A stretch of DNA of 64,000 nt from positions 186,001 to 250,000 of the forward strand of contig BGZK01000883.1 in the NCBI GenBank assembly GCA_005406025.1. Reading direction: 5' to 3'. Shown here in pieces: positions 25,701 through 35,667 of the stretch; position 1 is the stretch's first letter, and every line of letters begins with the position of its first letter. Origin of the DNA: Eumeta japonica (Eukaryota; Arthropoda; Insecta; Lepidoptera; Psychidae). The position numbers and the translations under genes are program-made. A model generated the notes under the pieces. It made no database searches and was not told the DNA's origin. It saw only the letters and a list, made by a program, of their open reading frames with translations.

Positions 25701-26156
25701 TTCTCATTTAAGTGAAAGGTAGACTAAACAGAAATAATTTAAGGAGTCTAAAAGTGTCTTACAGAACAGACAAGCTATATGAATTAGTACATTTCAGAAT
25801 TGGATAATAATGTCTTAGCTTATTATTTCTTCTGCATCTTGGACTATACAACAGTCCTACAGAAAACTAATACAGCAATTTTCCTTAATGATAACACGAC
25901 ATAACAGCATGCAGTTACATATAACAGATAGTTAGAAATTCTACTATCATCATGTTCTTCTGCATGTGTTCTTTAAAAGCAACGATGGCAGCGGAGTAGA
26001 ACAATCATCGACAGGAGCAGAAATGACGTATAATATGTGTTAATTTTAATCAATATTTCAGATCCAGACGAGAGGCCGCCGCGGGAGAAGAAACGCTTTG
26101 CGATCGACTTAAGGAGTCCCGAGGAGATAGAAGCCGACTTGGAAACAGAGGCTTAG
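13767..26156 (+). CDS. PTB/PID-domain adaptor-like protein (five coding exons)
   Basis: Exons 13767-13823, 22895-22997, 23763-24006, 25042-25127 and 26062-26156 all have GT-AG introns and join in phase (0,1,2,1) to give 194 residues. After a 15-residue leader comes a phosphotyrosine-binding fold: ITFQVKYLGQSDARGLWGI (first strand and the VKYLG hallmark), a helix VDLMVAAAKALPPG, strands LPIVKLVISVDGVHLET, FNIESISYGVQDLVYTRVFS and the FECHAFVCESR strand, then the long C-terminal helix AARRLTYSLAAAFQDYSRRV. The tail DLRSPEEIEADLE is acidic. PTB domains bind NPxY-type peptides or phospholipids in the cytoplasm at membranes; no other domain is present, so it is a minimal adaptor. Coding exons are GC-rich at third positions against AT-rich introns, supporting real coding. 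The exact family (a conserved arthropod PTB protein; FAM43/CG8312-like is possible) is not certain. Confidence 0.85.
17075..17260 (+). repeat. SINE-like lepidopteran repeat, copy 1
   Basis: Contains GGACAAACGAGCCTGCG, then GAGTAGGTGGTCACCGCCGC, CATGGACACTTACAATGCC and GATGGAGGAGGGGATGGG. The same order of blocks recurs at 18700, 20960 (reverse), 22330 and 45660, defining one dispersed family typical of Lepidoptera. The open frame on the minus strand here is an artefact of the repeat. Confidence 0.65.
18756..20243 (-). mobile_element. hAT transposon A, internally deleted, with perfect 8-bp target-site duplication
   Basis: Ends are CAGGGCCCGATCTA (18756-18769) and its reverse complement with one mismatch (20230-20243). 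The direct repeat GTCATTGC flanks it at 18748-18755 and 20244-20251. An 8-bp duplication and CAGGG-type ends are diagnostic of the hAT superfamily. The 1,488-bp element retains only the 3' part of a minus-strand transposase, so it has lost the DNA-binding and catalytic N-terminal parts and is non-autonomous. Confidence 0.92.
19432..20103 (-). pseudogene. hAT transposase, C-terminal dimerisation part, broken
   Basis: Minus-strand blocks in order: DAAINSLELRFSQISEHS (about 19985-19930), a frame break, then SALELCEES-like sequence, VSIALRILLILPVTVASGER and SFSKSKNNKNYLRSTMMQN, ending near 19440. The ALRILL-PVT-AS-ERSFSK-K-YLRST signature is the C-terminal dimerisation region of hAT transposases of the ZMYM1/TTF-finger type. 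Several frames are needed to read it and the upstream two thirds of the gene are missing. Confidence 0.85.
20960..21175 (-). repeat. SINE-like lepidopteran repeat, copy 3 (reverse)
   Basis: Reverse-complement blocks CCCCTTAGAA / ATGTTCGTTTGCCCC and GAGTGTCTATGGACGGCGGTGG match the family described at 17075. It is in opposite orientation to the other copies in this intron. Confidence 0.65.
21250..21500 (+). mobile_element. LINE 3' end fragment, same family as 56472-58140
   Basis: From about 21370 to 21485 this segment is the near reverse complement of 56526-56640: both share ACAAATTTAAAGT, TTATTAAGCAAAC, TTTGCACAAAAG and ATTTAGAGGATAAATG in the same order. Since the larger copy is a minus-strand non-LTR element, this is the sense 3' end of a second, 5'-truncated copy on the plus strand. 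Confidence 0.7.
22030..22330. other. GC-rich block of unknown origin
   Basis: About 300 bases distinctly GC-richer than the surroundings, with CCCCCGCTCTACCCCCGAGG and GACGACCGCCGCCGCCAGTG. The minus strand is open (21999-22445) but the translation is low-complexity (TGGGGRQQPP) with no recognised domain. It is probably a fragment of a mobile element rather than an exon, because it also runs into SINE copy 4. Confidence 0.35.
22330..22533 (+). repeat. SINE-like lepidopteran repeat, copy 4
   Basis: Contains AGGTAAACGATCATGTGAG, GAGAGTAGGTGGTCAACTTC, CATGGACACTCGCAATCCC and GATGTCCGATGAAGGAGC in the family order. It runs directly into the hairpin at 22534. Confidence 0.65.
22534..22590. repeat. 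26-bp near-perfect hairpin (fold-back)
   Basis: Arms 22534-22559 and 22565-22590 are reverse complements with a single mismatch around a 5-nt loop (TTGTC). It lies within intron 1 of the PTB gene, 304 bases before exon 2. The left arm continues the SINE-like copy, so the right arm looks like an inverted re-copy of it. Confidence 0.9.
22998..23762 (+). other. Intron 2 of the PTB gene
   Basis: Donor G|GTACGTG, acceptor TTCCAG (ends 23762). AT-rich; no recognisable element within its 765 bases. Confidence 0.75.
24007..25041 (+). other. Intron 3 of the PTB gene
   Basis: Donor AG|GTATGAG, acceptor TATTTTTCAG (ends 25041). AT-rich; open frames on the minus strand at 23958-24447 have no domain support and run from intron into exon 3. 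Confidence 0.75.
25128..26061 (+). other. Intron 4 of the PTB gene
   Basis: Donor AAG|GTGACG, acceptor AATATTTCAG (ends 26061). AT-rich; nothing else recognised. Confidence 0.75.
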
Positions 26157-26280
26157 AAACGTAGATGGATACGAATGGAACTTGGGTACTTCGCGATAAT
26201 CAGTTTTGGAACATGCTAGTTATAGAAAGGGTATGCATTGAACAATGTAAATATCAACGTGTACTTATGTGGACGTGACA

Positions 26281-26328
26281 CTTATTTTATTGCAATAAGT
26301 GCGTAATCACTTATTGCAATAAAATAAG
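26281..26328. repeat. 21-bp perfect hairpin carrying poly(A) signals, PTB gene 3' UTR
   Basis: Arms 26281-26301 and 26308-26328 are exact reverse complements around a 6-nt loop (CGTAAT). Each arm contains the 12-bp palindrome TTATTGCAATAA. The right arm carries AATAAA at 26318-26323 on the plus strand, and by symmetry the left arm carries one for the minus strand at 26286-26291. It lies 125 bases after the PTB stop codon, so it may be the poly(A) site region of that transcript. Confidence 0.9.
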
Positions 26329-26636
26329 CTTCAGGATGACAGCGCTAAAAACAATAAGTATATATATATATAGAACTGTAATACAACTTTACTTTTTGGT
26401 ATTGGATCGTACGTCGGTGCACTAAAATAGATATGGATGTTGCTAAAGTCGTAATATAGCCTAGACAACTCGGCATTTATGTGATTAATATGCTGATTTA
26501 ATCAGCGGTTATTTTTTAACTACTTGATTATTGGAGGTTTTCCCTTCACTGATCAAGTTCGGTCAAGAGACCCGAGAAACGGAGTCGGTTTATTTGATCT
26601 TAAGGTACGTCAAAATAATTATAACTACGCCTTCTG

Positions 26637-26642
26637 AATAAA
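26637..26642 (+). terminator. Alternative poly(A) signal candidate for the PTB gene
   Basis: AATAAA about 480 bases after the stop codon, downstream of the hairpin signal. Only the hexamer supports it, and hexamers are frequent in this AT-rich sequence. Confidence 0.25.
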
Positions 26643-26967
26643 ACTTAACTCCATCTGCTAACACAAAAGATTTTTAATAATTTTTAAAAAGTTGATAATC
26701 TATACTGTAAAACTATTTGTTCTCTAAGTAGATGTTAGTATATTTTTTTAGATGTGTAATATAAAATCTTGAAAACGAAAATACTTGCCGGATCACTGAC
26801 GTGTCTGTCTGTATATGTAACACTGGCCGGTCCGGCAGACGTTGTTCTACACTTTCTCGTAGGTAACTTGCCCGCAGCTGCGCCAACATGGACGTAAAAT
26901 TAATTTTTTTCTTCTTTTGTATCAGTCGATGTCAATCCCGGGCATGTTTTCTATTCCGATCCCGATC

Positions 26968-27180
26968 CCATTTTTGTTTCTGACCCCGTCCCCACTCTTG
27001 TTTTCGGCACCAGTCCTGTTTTCTATTCCGACCCCATCCCCACACTTGTTTTCGGCACCAGCCCTGTTTTCTATTCCGACCCCGTCCCCACACTTGTTTT
27101 CGGCACCAGTCCTGTTTTCTATTCCGACCCCGTCCCCACACTTGTTTTCGGCACCAGTCGTGTTTTCTATTCCAGTCCCC
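26968..27180. repeat. 48-bp minisatellite, about three and a half near-identical units
   Basis: Units begin at 27016, 27064 and 27112 with a partial unit at 27160 and a diverged unit at about 26968. The core word CTGTTTTCTATTCCGACCCC repeats with exact 48-bp spacing. Because 48 is divisible by three and the unit lacks stop codons in several frames, long open frames run through it on both strands (26917-27303 plus, translating to repeated FSIPTPSPHLFSAPVL, and 26922-27194 minus); there is no sign that these are genes. Confidence 0.9.
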
Positions 27181-27499
27181 GGTTCCGCTTTCAATCCTGA
27201 TTCTCGTTCCTTTCTCGATTTTGCTGCCAGAAAAGATTACAATTCCGATTCCAGAACCAGTCCCAATTTCGATTTGAACAAAGCCGGAGGCATATCAAAA
27301 TAATATATAAACTGTATTATTCCGGGGTAGTGGAGCTTTCTATGAGTTAAAGAATTATTAAAATCGTTTTAGGAATACAAATTCACGGATGCGGTAACTT
27401 TTAGCAACCTAATTTACTCATTGATATTTTAAATGTCTATTAGCAAAAGAATATTGAGAATCCGTACATTAGTTCCGTTAAGTAGTACAAATATGTGGA

Positions 27500-28010
27500 T
27501 GAAACTGGGGACAAATGCTAGTTTTTAAAAGAACAAAACTTCCCCGGTGTGCCTACAGCGTATTATACTAAAGTTTCACCGTAATCGGATCAACGGCTTA
27601 GGCGCACGTGAAGGACGAACGTACTCACATTGATTTTTATTTATGCAGATGGCCGTCGCCCGCGGCACCTCCTTTAAAACGTAAAATATCTTCCTACGTC
27701 TTCGATGTCGGCCGGTGGCGCTGTGTCCGTCATGATTTCGAACTCGTTTGATTTATTCTCGATTTAATCCCGGTTTTGCTTCTTATTTCAACTCTGGTCC
27801 CACTTTTGATCCGTTTCTGAGAAATAATCCCTTTTTTAACGGGTTTTTTTCCCTGCGCGGAAACCCTAAAGAATATCGCGATAAAAAGTGCCCTGAATAT
27901 TAACCCAGTTAACTCGTCCACCTTCCTGTAAAAGTCGCATCGTGATCTGTTCCGACGTTCCGAAGATATCCGTAACAGACAGACAGACACAAAAAAAATT
28001 ATATTCCTTC
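27500..28010. repeat. Dispersed repeat-like tail sequences
   Basis: Contains TTCCCCGGTGTGCCTACAGC, CACCGTAATCGGATCAACGG and CTTAGGCGCACGTGAAGGAC, wording that resembles high-copy 3' ends of insect LINEs. Further on, CCGAAGATATCCGTAACAGACAGACAGACAC is the reverse of GTTTGTCCTGGATATCTTCGG near 43205, pointing to another dispersed family. The minus open frame 27730-27990 has no domain. Confidence 0.45.
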
Positions 28011-31000
28011 ACACAAACCCTGTCCTGGCTATAACGAACACAACAAAAAAAGAATTATATATAGAATTCGATGCAGTCCTTAAGCAGTCCTTAAAAAGTA
28101 ACGCACTCACATACATTTTGGCGATTTATTTTTATTTATATAGATAGATATAATTGTGGCTCCGAATGCTGATAGTTGTGAAAACCAAACTAATGAATTT
28201 AATTAGAAAAATATTATATTTTAATTTTTAATGTTGCAATTAGTTTGTAAATCCCAAAAAATAAACCCTTTCATTTCGTAGTATTAAGTTTTAATTTCTG
28301 TCGCTCGTCCCCAATGACAGTCTATTAGTTTTTTTTTAATTTCACGAAATGAAGCCTAGCTAAATATACATACCGATGAAGGTGACAAACGATAGGTCAA
28401 ATTTATTCTTCAGAAATGTGAGAAATATGAAATTATTTTTTGAATCAATACATGAAAGTATACATTAAGTTACTCTGCTCCTCCTAATAATTTTCAAACG
28501 GAACATCAAGAATGTTAAATATTTACGGATTTGCGTGGTGTCCGAAGATATGAGTGGTGACTTAAGTCAAGAACTGGTCAGTGGACCACAACATCACATC
28601 ATTAAACGATACCACCACACGCGTAGGTTTCCTATGCACTGTAATTTCAATGCCATTATTAAGAAACTACAATTGTACTTCGCATCGTTAATACAGCAGG
28701 ACATTGCATATTTGTCGATGTGACATACCGCGTAATAAATAGCTTTTTGTAGTTATACATAAGAATAAGTTATTTATAACATTGTTTCTAACTAAAGGCG
28801 ATGGCCAACTCTGAAAAAAATAATACCGACTTGAGTTGAAATCAGATAACGGTCTGTGGCTGCTGGTTTATGCAAATTTTTTTATTAAAGTGTTTTAAAT
28901 TAATATAATATTTTGCATTAATTTTGAATTCCATTCATTTACATTACATTATCGCACACATACCGAAAACAATATCAAAAGTGCTTTTGAAGAGTGAAAT
29001 TAAAATAACACGTAAATCTTACCAGTGAATAGTTAAAAAAAACTTATGTTTTTATACTTTTATTTTTATTTATAAATTGCGGTGTATTTAAAAAAAAGAT
29101 TTTTTCTATTGTGAAAATCAATCTTGCTCTAGGATTTCCCAAATAAAAAAACCTATAGAGGCTATGTTTATTTTATGTAAGTTCTTAGATACTGTAAATA
29201 ACCAATAAGTTAAGTAAATCGTAGATAAGAAATGTACGTACTTATATGTCGGATAATAATTATTTTACTTAAGTTTTATTTTATAAGTAGTGACTTTTTT
29301 TCATGTATAAAAAAACCAAAGTGAAAGTATAATAAAAGAATGTTGTGATATCGGAAATTAGATGTGTAATTTTAATGTATGTCGTGTTTGTAAATAAAGT
29401 ATATATAAATATTTTATGGACGTCTTGTTTGTTTATTTTTTACATCCACACGATATATAAAACAAAAATGTATTATCAAGCAGAAAAAGTTATAATAAAA
29501 TATTATACGTCTACCGTTTTAATGTAATAACATACGATCAATTAAGGTTAAAATTATTTCCTATTGAAAATATACATATCATATTAGAAATTCTATCAAA
29601 AATAATATATAATTTTATATTCAGAAATAAATACCCTTTATTATCTTACAGGGATAAAGGAATATTATCTCCTTTATACTACCATAAAGGTGAAAGAAAA
29701 TAAGTGTTTGCCTTCCATCGTCTAGAATCTAGATTCGAAATAGATTAATGTTGTAGAGATATGTGACCTCCACGATCTGTTAAATGACACGTATTTGACA
29801 AACCTAATTAATACAATTGGCGCTGATGAGAGGTCAAACTTCGCGAAGATTAGTAGCGTGTTTGTGTTACTATACATTCTAGAATTTAGATATTGCACAA
29901 ACTATATTGTCGAGTGCCTCAAAATTGACAGAATTATTACCCATTGTTAAGTATTTGTTGAATTCAGATAACATGATGCCATCGACTGGGTTGTAAACAT
30001 TTATTATATTTTTTTTAAATTTGCTGTCGCTACTGAGTTTAATTTAATTGTTACCCATTATATAACTTATGGTACTTTTTTTTTTAATTTACCTCTTAAA
30101 AATCGATTTTCATATACAGTCCTTAGCATCATTGTATATTTGATATACAACAGTATGCAAATTGAATGGGGAGCGAAATCAAATGTTAACAAAAAGTGAA
30201 GTCGTTCCGTTATGTTCGCGTATATTATACTGAACGTGCTCATTTTTGAATCATGTGTTTCATTGCTTTTATTGTACACAAGGTACTAAACATTACTGTC
30301 ATTGTTAATAAGCGTTTAATATGGAGTTTCAGAGTTTCCAAATTTTACTATGCACCATGATTTATGTAATATATTTTATCAAATAAATATAAATAAATAT
30401 GAATAAAAGTATATATGTACTCGCTTCCAGTATGCTATAATAGAAGCGTTAGTTTATCCACTTTGTCTATTCCGTATATCCCAAGATGATGTAAATCGCT
30501 CCATTTGCTGACAAGTAGTACCATATTTTTTTGTATAACATTAAAGTTATATTTAAGTAGTCGGTCTATTTTTTTAAATGACATCACTTTTTAACCGACT
30601 TGAAAAAAGGAGAGCGTTCTATGTTCATCGGTACGTATTTATTTTAACCACCTCGTTTGTTTAATAATGCCTTAGGGAGTAAATCATCTTGAAGACCAGT
30701 AAGCGAATGTCGGTCTTCTAAGTTGTTGCTAATCAAACCGTCAGGATATCTAGCCTACAACGTAAACTTAGTTTCAACTCTCACATTGTTTCGCAGTCAC
30801 TTTTGTATGGACAAAGTAAGCCTTCGTGTTCCATGTGAGTTTGTACTTGACCGCATACAAAATCAATTTAAAAAACTTACGGCTTCATTCACTAATGTTA
30901 GTTTGACTTCATACTAAACTCACTTACAATTTGTTTATGTACAACGTCAGTGATTTTACTTTGATACTAATATTGTAAATCCTGTCTGTCTGTTTGGTAG

Positions 31001-31398
31001 GTTTTGTAGTGGAAGTTGTATTATTTATATGCGATAAAAATTTGGCGAAGAGATGATTTTTAGAATGAATATTGGTATGCTCAGATTCCTTAGTAAAGTA
31101 TATTTTGGGAGAATATTTAGCGATTGACGCCATTTGTCGCAAGTCGTATATTTAAGTGGCGTTGTGATGTACACCTATAGATGAATGAGTTGAACTAAAA
31201 TTACTTGTAAATACCGAAGGCGTTTGCAGACACTGTTAATGTTTACAGATACAGGAGGTGTTTTTTGTAGATTTAGAAAGTAATGTATCCACGTAGCTGA
31301 AGACGCAAGCGGAGGCCTATTTTTCCATATAATGTTCACAAAAAAGAGTATAAGGGTAATGTACAAAAAAAGAGTAATGAAATGCAGTTTTTAAAACC
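28011..31398. other. AT-rich intergenic stretch
   Basis: No gene was recognised between the PTB gene region and the chitin-binding gene. Short open frames (28535-28723, 30067-30279, 30723-30917, 30924-31142, 31175-31366) lack domains. Confidence 0.4.
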
Positions 31399-31404
31399 TT
31401 TATT
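31399..31404 (-). terminator. Poly(A) signal for the chitin-binding gene
   Basis: AATAAA on the minus strand, about 110 bases after the stop codon at 31512, the expected distance for a short 3' UTR. Confidence 0.5.
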
Positions 31405-31511
31405 GCCTACATCAAGTTATTATCACATTACTTATTGTTCAATTAACTATGAACTTGGAAATAATTCTGCCTAAAATCGATAACTCCATCAGTTTCGCCA
31501 AATTCATCTTC

Positions 31512-34500
31512 TTAAAGGGCGTCCGCTTTAAATCTGAAAATACGCCTCGGCCTAATATTCTGTTCAGTTCTGAAACTTCTTTCTTCTGCTATCCTCTCTG
31601 CTTCTTTATCGGAATTCATTTCATCTATATCATTCCATGCATTAGCTAAATCTTCAACAGACTTTTTGTCATCCTGAGGAAACATACTACCAACTCCGTT
31701 TTGTTCTACGTATTCTTTTATTCTGTCGAGATTCAGAGCGACTATGTTCTGTTTTCGTCTATTGACATCCTTCCTGTTGCCGTTGTTGTCTGTGGGTGTT
31801 CCTTGCTCGTTGCCCTGAAGTGTATTAGCGTTGGTTTCAGTTTCCATAGCTTCGTCCGTTTTGTTGGTAACCTTGCCGAACTCCAAGTTCTTGTCGTAGA
31901 ACATCGGAGAATCTTCACAGTCTATTGAATCAATTTTCCTGGTGCAGACCATCACCTCCTGTTTAACAGTCATTTGATAATTAGATTAATATAATTAAAT
32001 TAATAGAATTAATTAAAATAAAAGACTTAGATTATCACTTCCTATATCATTATATACGTCGAATAATTACATGACAATGAAAATATAAGTTAACTACTTT
32101 TAAAGAATATAAACTATTTATAAGTATAAAAAATATGCTACATTCTCTTGGGATAAACGTAAAGAAATATAGCTCTAAGAAAAATAAAAAAAAGGAGAAT
32201 CATGAACTGATTGTATCGTCGTCAAATTGCGTATTAAATATAACGTTTTAATATTTCTAAACGAAAAATCAACGCATTAAATTATTTTCTTAATCTACTA
32301 CGAGATGATCTATGAGTACGAATAACAAAACAGTAGTAAGAAAAACACTGTGTGCACTTAGGTACGCACTTTAGTATTTATACCTACTTATTTGGCGTCA
32401 ATAAAATAATAAAAAGGATTTCCTTATGTATTTAAATATTAAGTAATATGTAGTGAAATTCTCACGAAGAAATCGCAAAACCTTAGCACTGCCATGTATT
32501 ACTTCTAAATGGAAATATCTGAACAGACTTACGGACGCGTTTAAAAGTTTATAATATCTGTACTAGGTGGCAGTACCTCTTATTCTTAAATATTACGATT
32601 TCTTCTTTTCAACATGTTTGTAAGAAAATGCGGCTAAACCTTCCAATGAAGTTGGAAAATCAAGATCAATATACCCCAATTACCTAAGCACTAATATAAT
32701 ATACATACATGAAAGTGCGAAATAAATAAACTCTCATTTGAAACTAACTTCATGGTGTCTTATAATGACGCGCGCGCGACTTGCATAATGTACTAAAATA
32801 CATTTTGTTCTTAACACCCTAACGCCTATAAAAAAGTATAACCTCAAAAATATGTACATGAAAAATATTGGCGAAAAATTTCTTTAGTACGTATTAACAA
32901 ATTTGACACAATAAATTTTATTGGATTTTAGAATTCTCGTCTGTCTGACACTCGGGGAGTTTCTTTGCGACCTCGACAGAAATTGTTGGGCAGGATTTGA
33001 TAAAATTTCGTGCGACAATAGTCGGAATGGCCTATAGGATAGTTTTCATCCTGTTTCGCTGCCATTTTTATATTTTACTCTGTGATCAGATATTTCCATA
33101 GCTGATCACAGATGGCGCTAACTGTATGCGCGCTTCCATTCGCATGGAATTGCTAGACAAATACAAACACGCCAAGAGTAGGACCGCCGTCGAGATCGTG
33201 GTGGATACAGTGCTATCAGGCGATATAAAAGATGTATTCATTTTATTTCCGTGCGGCCGGAAGTGCGGGAGACAGCTGGTAAATGATAAATCTTACGGAC
33301 CACATAAACCAAATGTAATGATCACGGGAAAAAGGCAAATAACTATTTGCCTCTATTAGACGAATGAGTAGGTAAATCGTAGGACAATACTTTTGGAAAA
33401 CCTTAAACTACCATTAAAATGTAAATACAAATTATAGCAAGACTACGAAATCGATGGTCGGCTGCTACATGAGCGTCGTTGTCACCGCTGTGGTAACAAC
33501 ATCCGTGAAGTTTTGTGAGGTACGGAGCGACACTTTGATTTGATTAATTCACCCACGTTCATCATTGAAGCCTTCATGATTCGAACGCAACACCATTAAC
33601 TCCTGAAACCACGAAAACATATCACGCAGGTACTTAAGCCTCGTTGACTTGTGTGCTTGATATGGTTCAATATGAGTTATGAGAAGTAAACTCCTTTAAC
33701 ATTTAAAGCGTAGCCTGGTCCAAAAAAGTGAAGTGCGATTGGACCAAAATCAATGCTACTAAGTTTCATCAGAATTTATCCAATTACATTACTTAAAACA
33801 TGCAAAACATTAAATGCTATATTATAAAAATGTTACTCGTTAACCTGTAAAGTAATATCTATATATTAAATACTTTTTATAGACTTATCCTAGTAAAGGA
33901 ATAAATGATGAAATCGTATTTTTGAAGAAATTTTCAATATTATCAGTTCATTTCATAATCCTGCGTCACTCGCAACATCGTCGGAATAGTGTATTGCAAA
34001 AGCAGTGGTCGCTCAGTACTTTAGAGTTATTTATTGACCAATGGGATTTTGTCCCCAATCAAACTAAACTACTCTCTTAGAGTTTCGGAAAACTCTTAAG
34101 CCATCGGTTCTGGACGTAGTGTGCGCATGCGCATCGGTAACAACAATTATTAGCGGCCCCCAAACCACTTAAAGCGACACTTTAACGCCGAAAACTACAA
34201 CCTGAAATGAAAGTGCACATCTCGGCAGTGGGACGATCAGAACTCAATATGACAGCGACCGTTAATTACAATTAACAGTAGAAAATGTTTAAACTGAAAG
34301 GTAATTGTGCCCATAAAGTGAACAGTATAACCCTGGACGCCATACCTGGTTAAATATGGTTTGCTCCGGGCAGATGAAGCTCCAGCGGTAAGTGGTGTTC
34401 TTGCCCGACGGGCCCAGGGAAGGCAGGCACACGTGAAAGATCTGGCAGTCGTTGTCCACGTCGGCGTAGTACCCGTACACCCTGTCCTCGCAGCTGGTGA

Positions 34501-35667
34501 ACAGAAGGAAAACTGGATATATCTTAAACCATTAGCAGTTTAGACGTTTCTGTGCTTGAAACGAGCAAACACCAACCGTAGACTTTTTGGACGTATGTCA
34601 AATTTTCGAGACGAACATGTGGACAGCCTATCGAATAGTGTTTAATTAAAATTAAAACTTAAAATAAATTAATTCTTCAACCCTTCAGTCACTTTGGAAA
34701 ATAAACAAAACATATTCAGGGAAAAGCCTTTGATGAATAATTAAAAAAAAATGTTACTCATCAAATGCAAATTAATTTAGAAATTGTGCATTAAATTTTC
34801 AAAACTATTCAAATTTCTTTAACTCTTGAACATATCATACTTACTTCTAAGTATCTAATAAAAAAGAGTTTTGTTTTTAAAACTGACTTCAAGTATTCGA
34901 CTAAGCTCATTCAATGTCGATTTATCCACGGGTTATTAAGCTCATAGCAGATAGTTGATAACTAGCTAATCGATCCTACCATGTCTTCTTTGAAAATCGC
35001 TTTTCTATTAACAAAATTATTTAAATATTTGCTTTGTGACATAAAAAGTTACTGAACCATTATGCTTCAGATCAATATATAAAAAAATGTACAACACAAG
35101 ATTATTTAGAGTTTTATTTCTATCGAAAATATTTTCCACAACCCTTTTGCTTTCTTACAAGTATTTCATTTAAGCGAAAGAAATGAATCCCATAACTTTT
35201 GTAATTATTTAATGATACCAATTTAAAAACTGTCAAATCATCCCAAAAATTGAGATTGTTGTGCCGGACTTCGGTCACCTTGCTGCTGATACACACACTC
35301 CTAGAGGTTTTCTTTTATTTAAATTGCGAAAGCTCGGATTACATCAGGAGCTAAAAGCCTCCGTGCCGTCTAAATGCGAGTTTTATGCTGCCGCCGACTG
35401 TAGTCACCATTTTCCGACACACGTGAAAAAGTAGTATATATGTACTGAAAGACACATAGGTACCTTTTGATTTCGAGGCGACGCTTTGAATACACAGCCT
35501 CTCGCGATATTTATATATTTTAATGTAGTCTTAATCGTTAAAGTAATCTATCTATCATTTGCTGAAGCACTTTAAACTCACCTGAATGTATCAGTTATGT
35601 TTTCTCTTATAGAGGTCGCGTTCGCTGGGAGATTCAACGTGTCCGCTTTGGTCTGGTTCGCCATGTC
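31512..35667 (-). CDS. Chitin-binding type-2 (peritrophin-A/CBM14) domain protein, 5' end not found
   Basis: Three minus-strand exons, 35667-35582, 34493-34346 and 31958-31512, have good splice sites (TGCACAG|G, CAG|GTGAGT, TTCACCAG|C, CCAG|GTATGG, AAACAG|G) and join in frame to 226 residues. The linker ANQTKADTLNLPANATSIRE with possible N-glycosylation sites (NQT, NAT, NIT) leads into one six-cysteine chitin-binding domain: CEDRVYGYYADVDNDC, QIFHVC, WSFIC, EQTIFNQEVMVC and RKIDSIDC, with spacing 14-5-18-12-8 that fits peritrophin-A domains. The last 130 residues are a charged, low-complexity tail (DDKKSVEDLANAWNDIDE, RIAEERSFRTEQNIRPRR). Such proteins are secreted and bind chitin of cuticle, trachea or gut lining. 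No signal peptide lies on the first exon seen, so at least one 5' exon is missing; an exon boundary splits the domain twice. Confidence 0.85.
31959..34345 (-). other. Intron of the chitin-binding gene, between exons 34493-34346 and 31958-31512
   Basis: 2.4 kb of AT-rich sequence. A patch near 32940-33360 (GAATTCTCGTCTGTCTGACA ... TGGCGCTAACTGTATGCGCG) is GC-richer and looks like a repeat; the plus open frame 33126-33359 within it has no recognised domain. Confidence 0.6.
34494..35581 (-). other. Intron of the chitin-binding gene, between exons 35667-35582 and 34493-34346
   Basis: 1.1 kb of AT-rich sequence. Nothing recognised apart from a slightly GC-richer patch at 35240-35420. Confidence 0.6.

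Noticed and set aside
26917..27303. 128-codon plus-strand frame with proline-rich repeats, and the minus frame 26922-27194
   Set aside because: Both come from the 48-bp minisatellite; there is no start context, domain or splice evidence.
31701..31928. 75-codon plus-strand frame, and 31449-31649
   Set aside because: They are antisense to the last exon of the chitin-binding gene.
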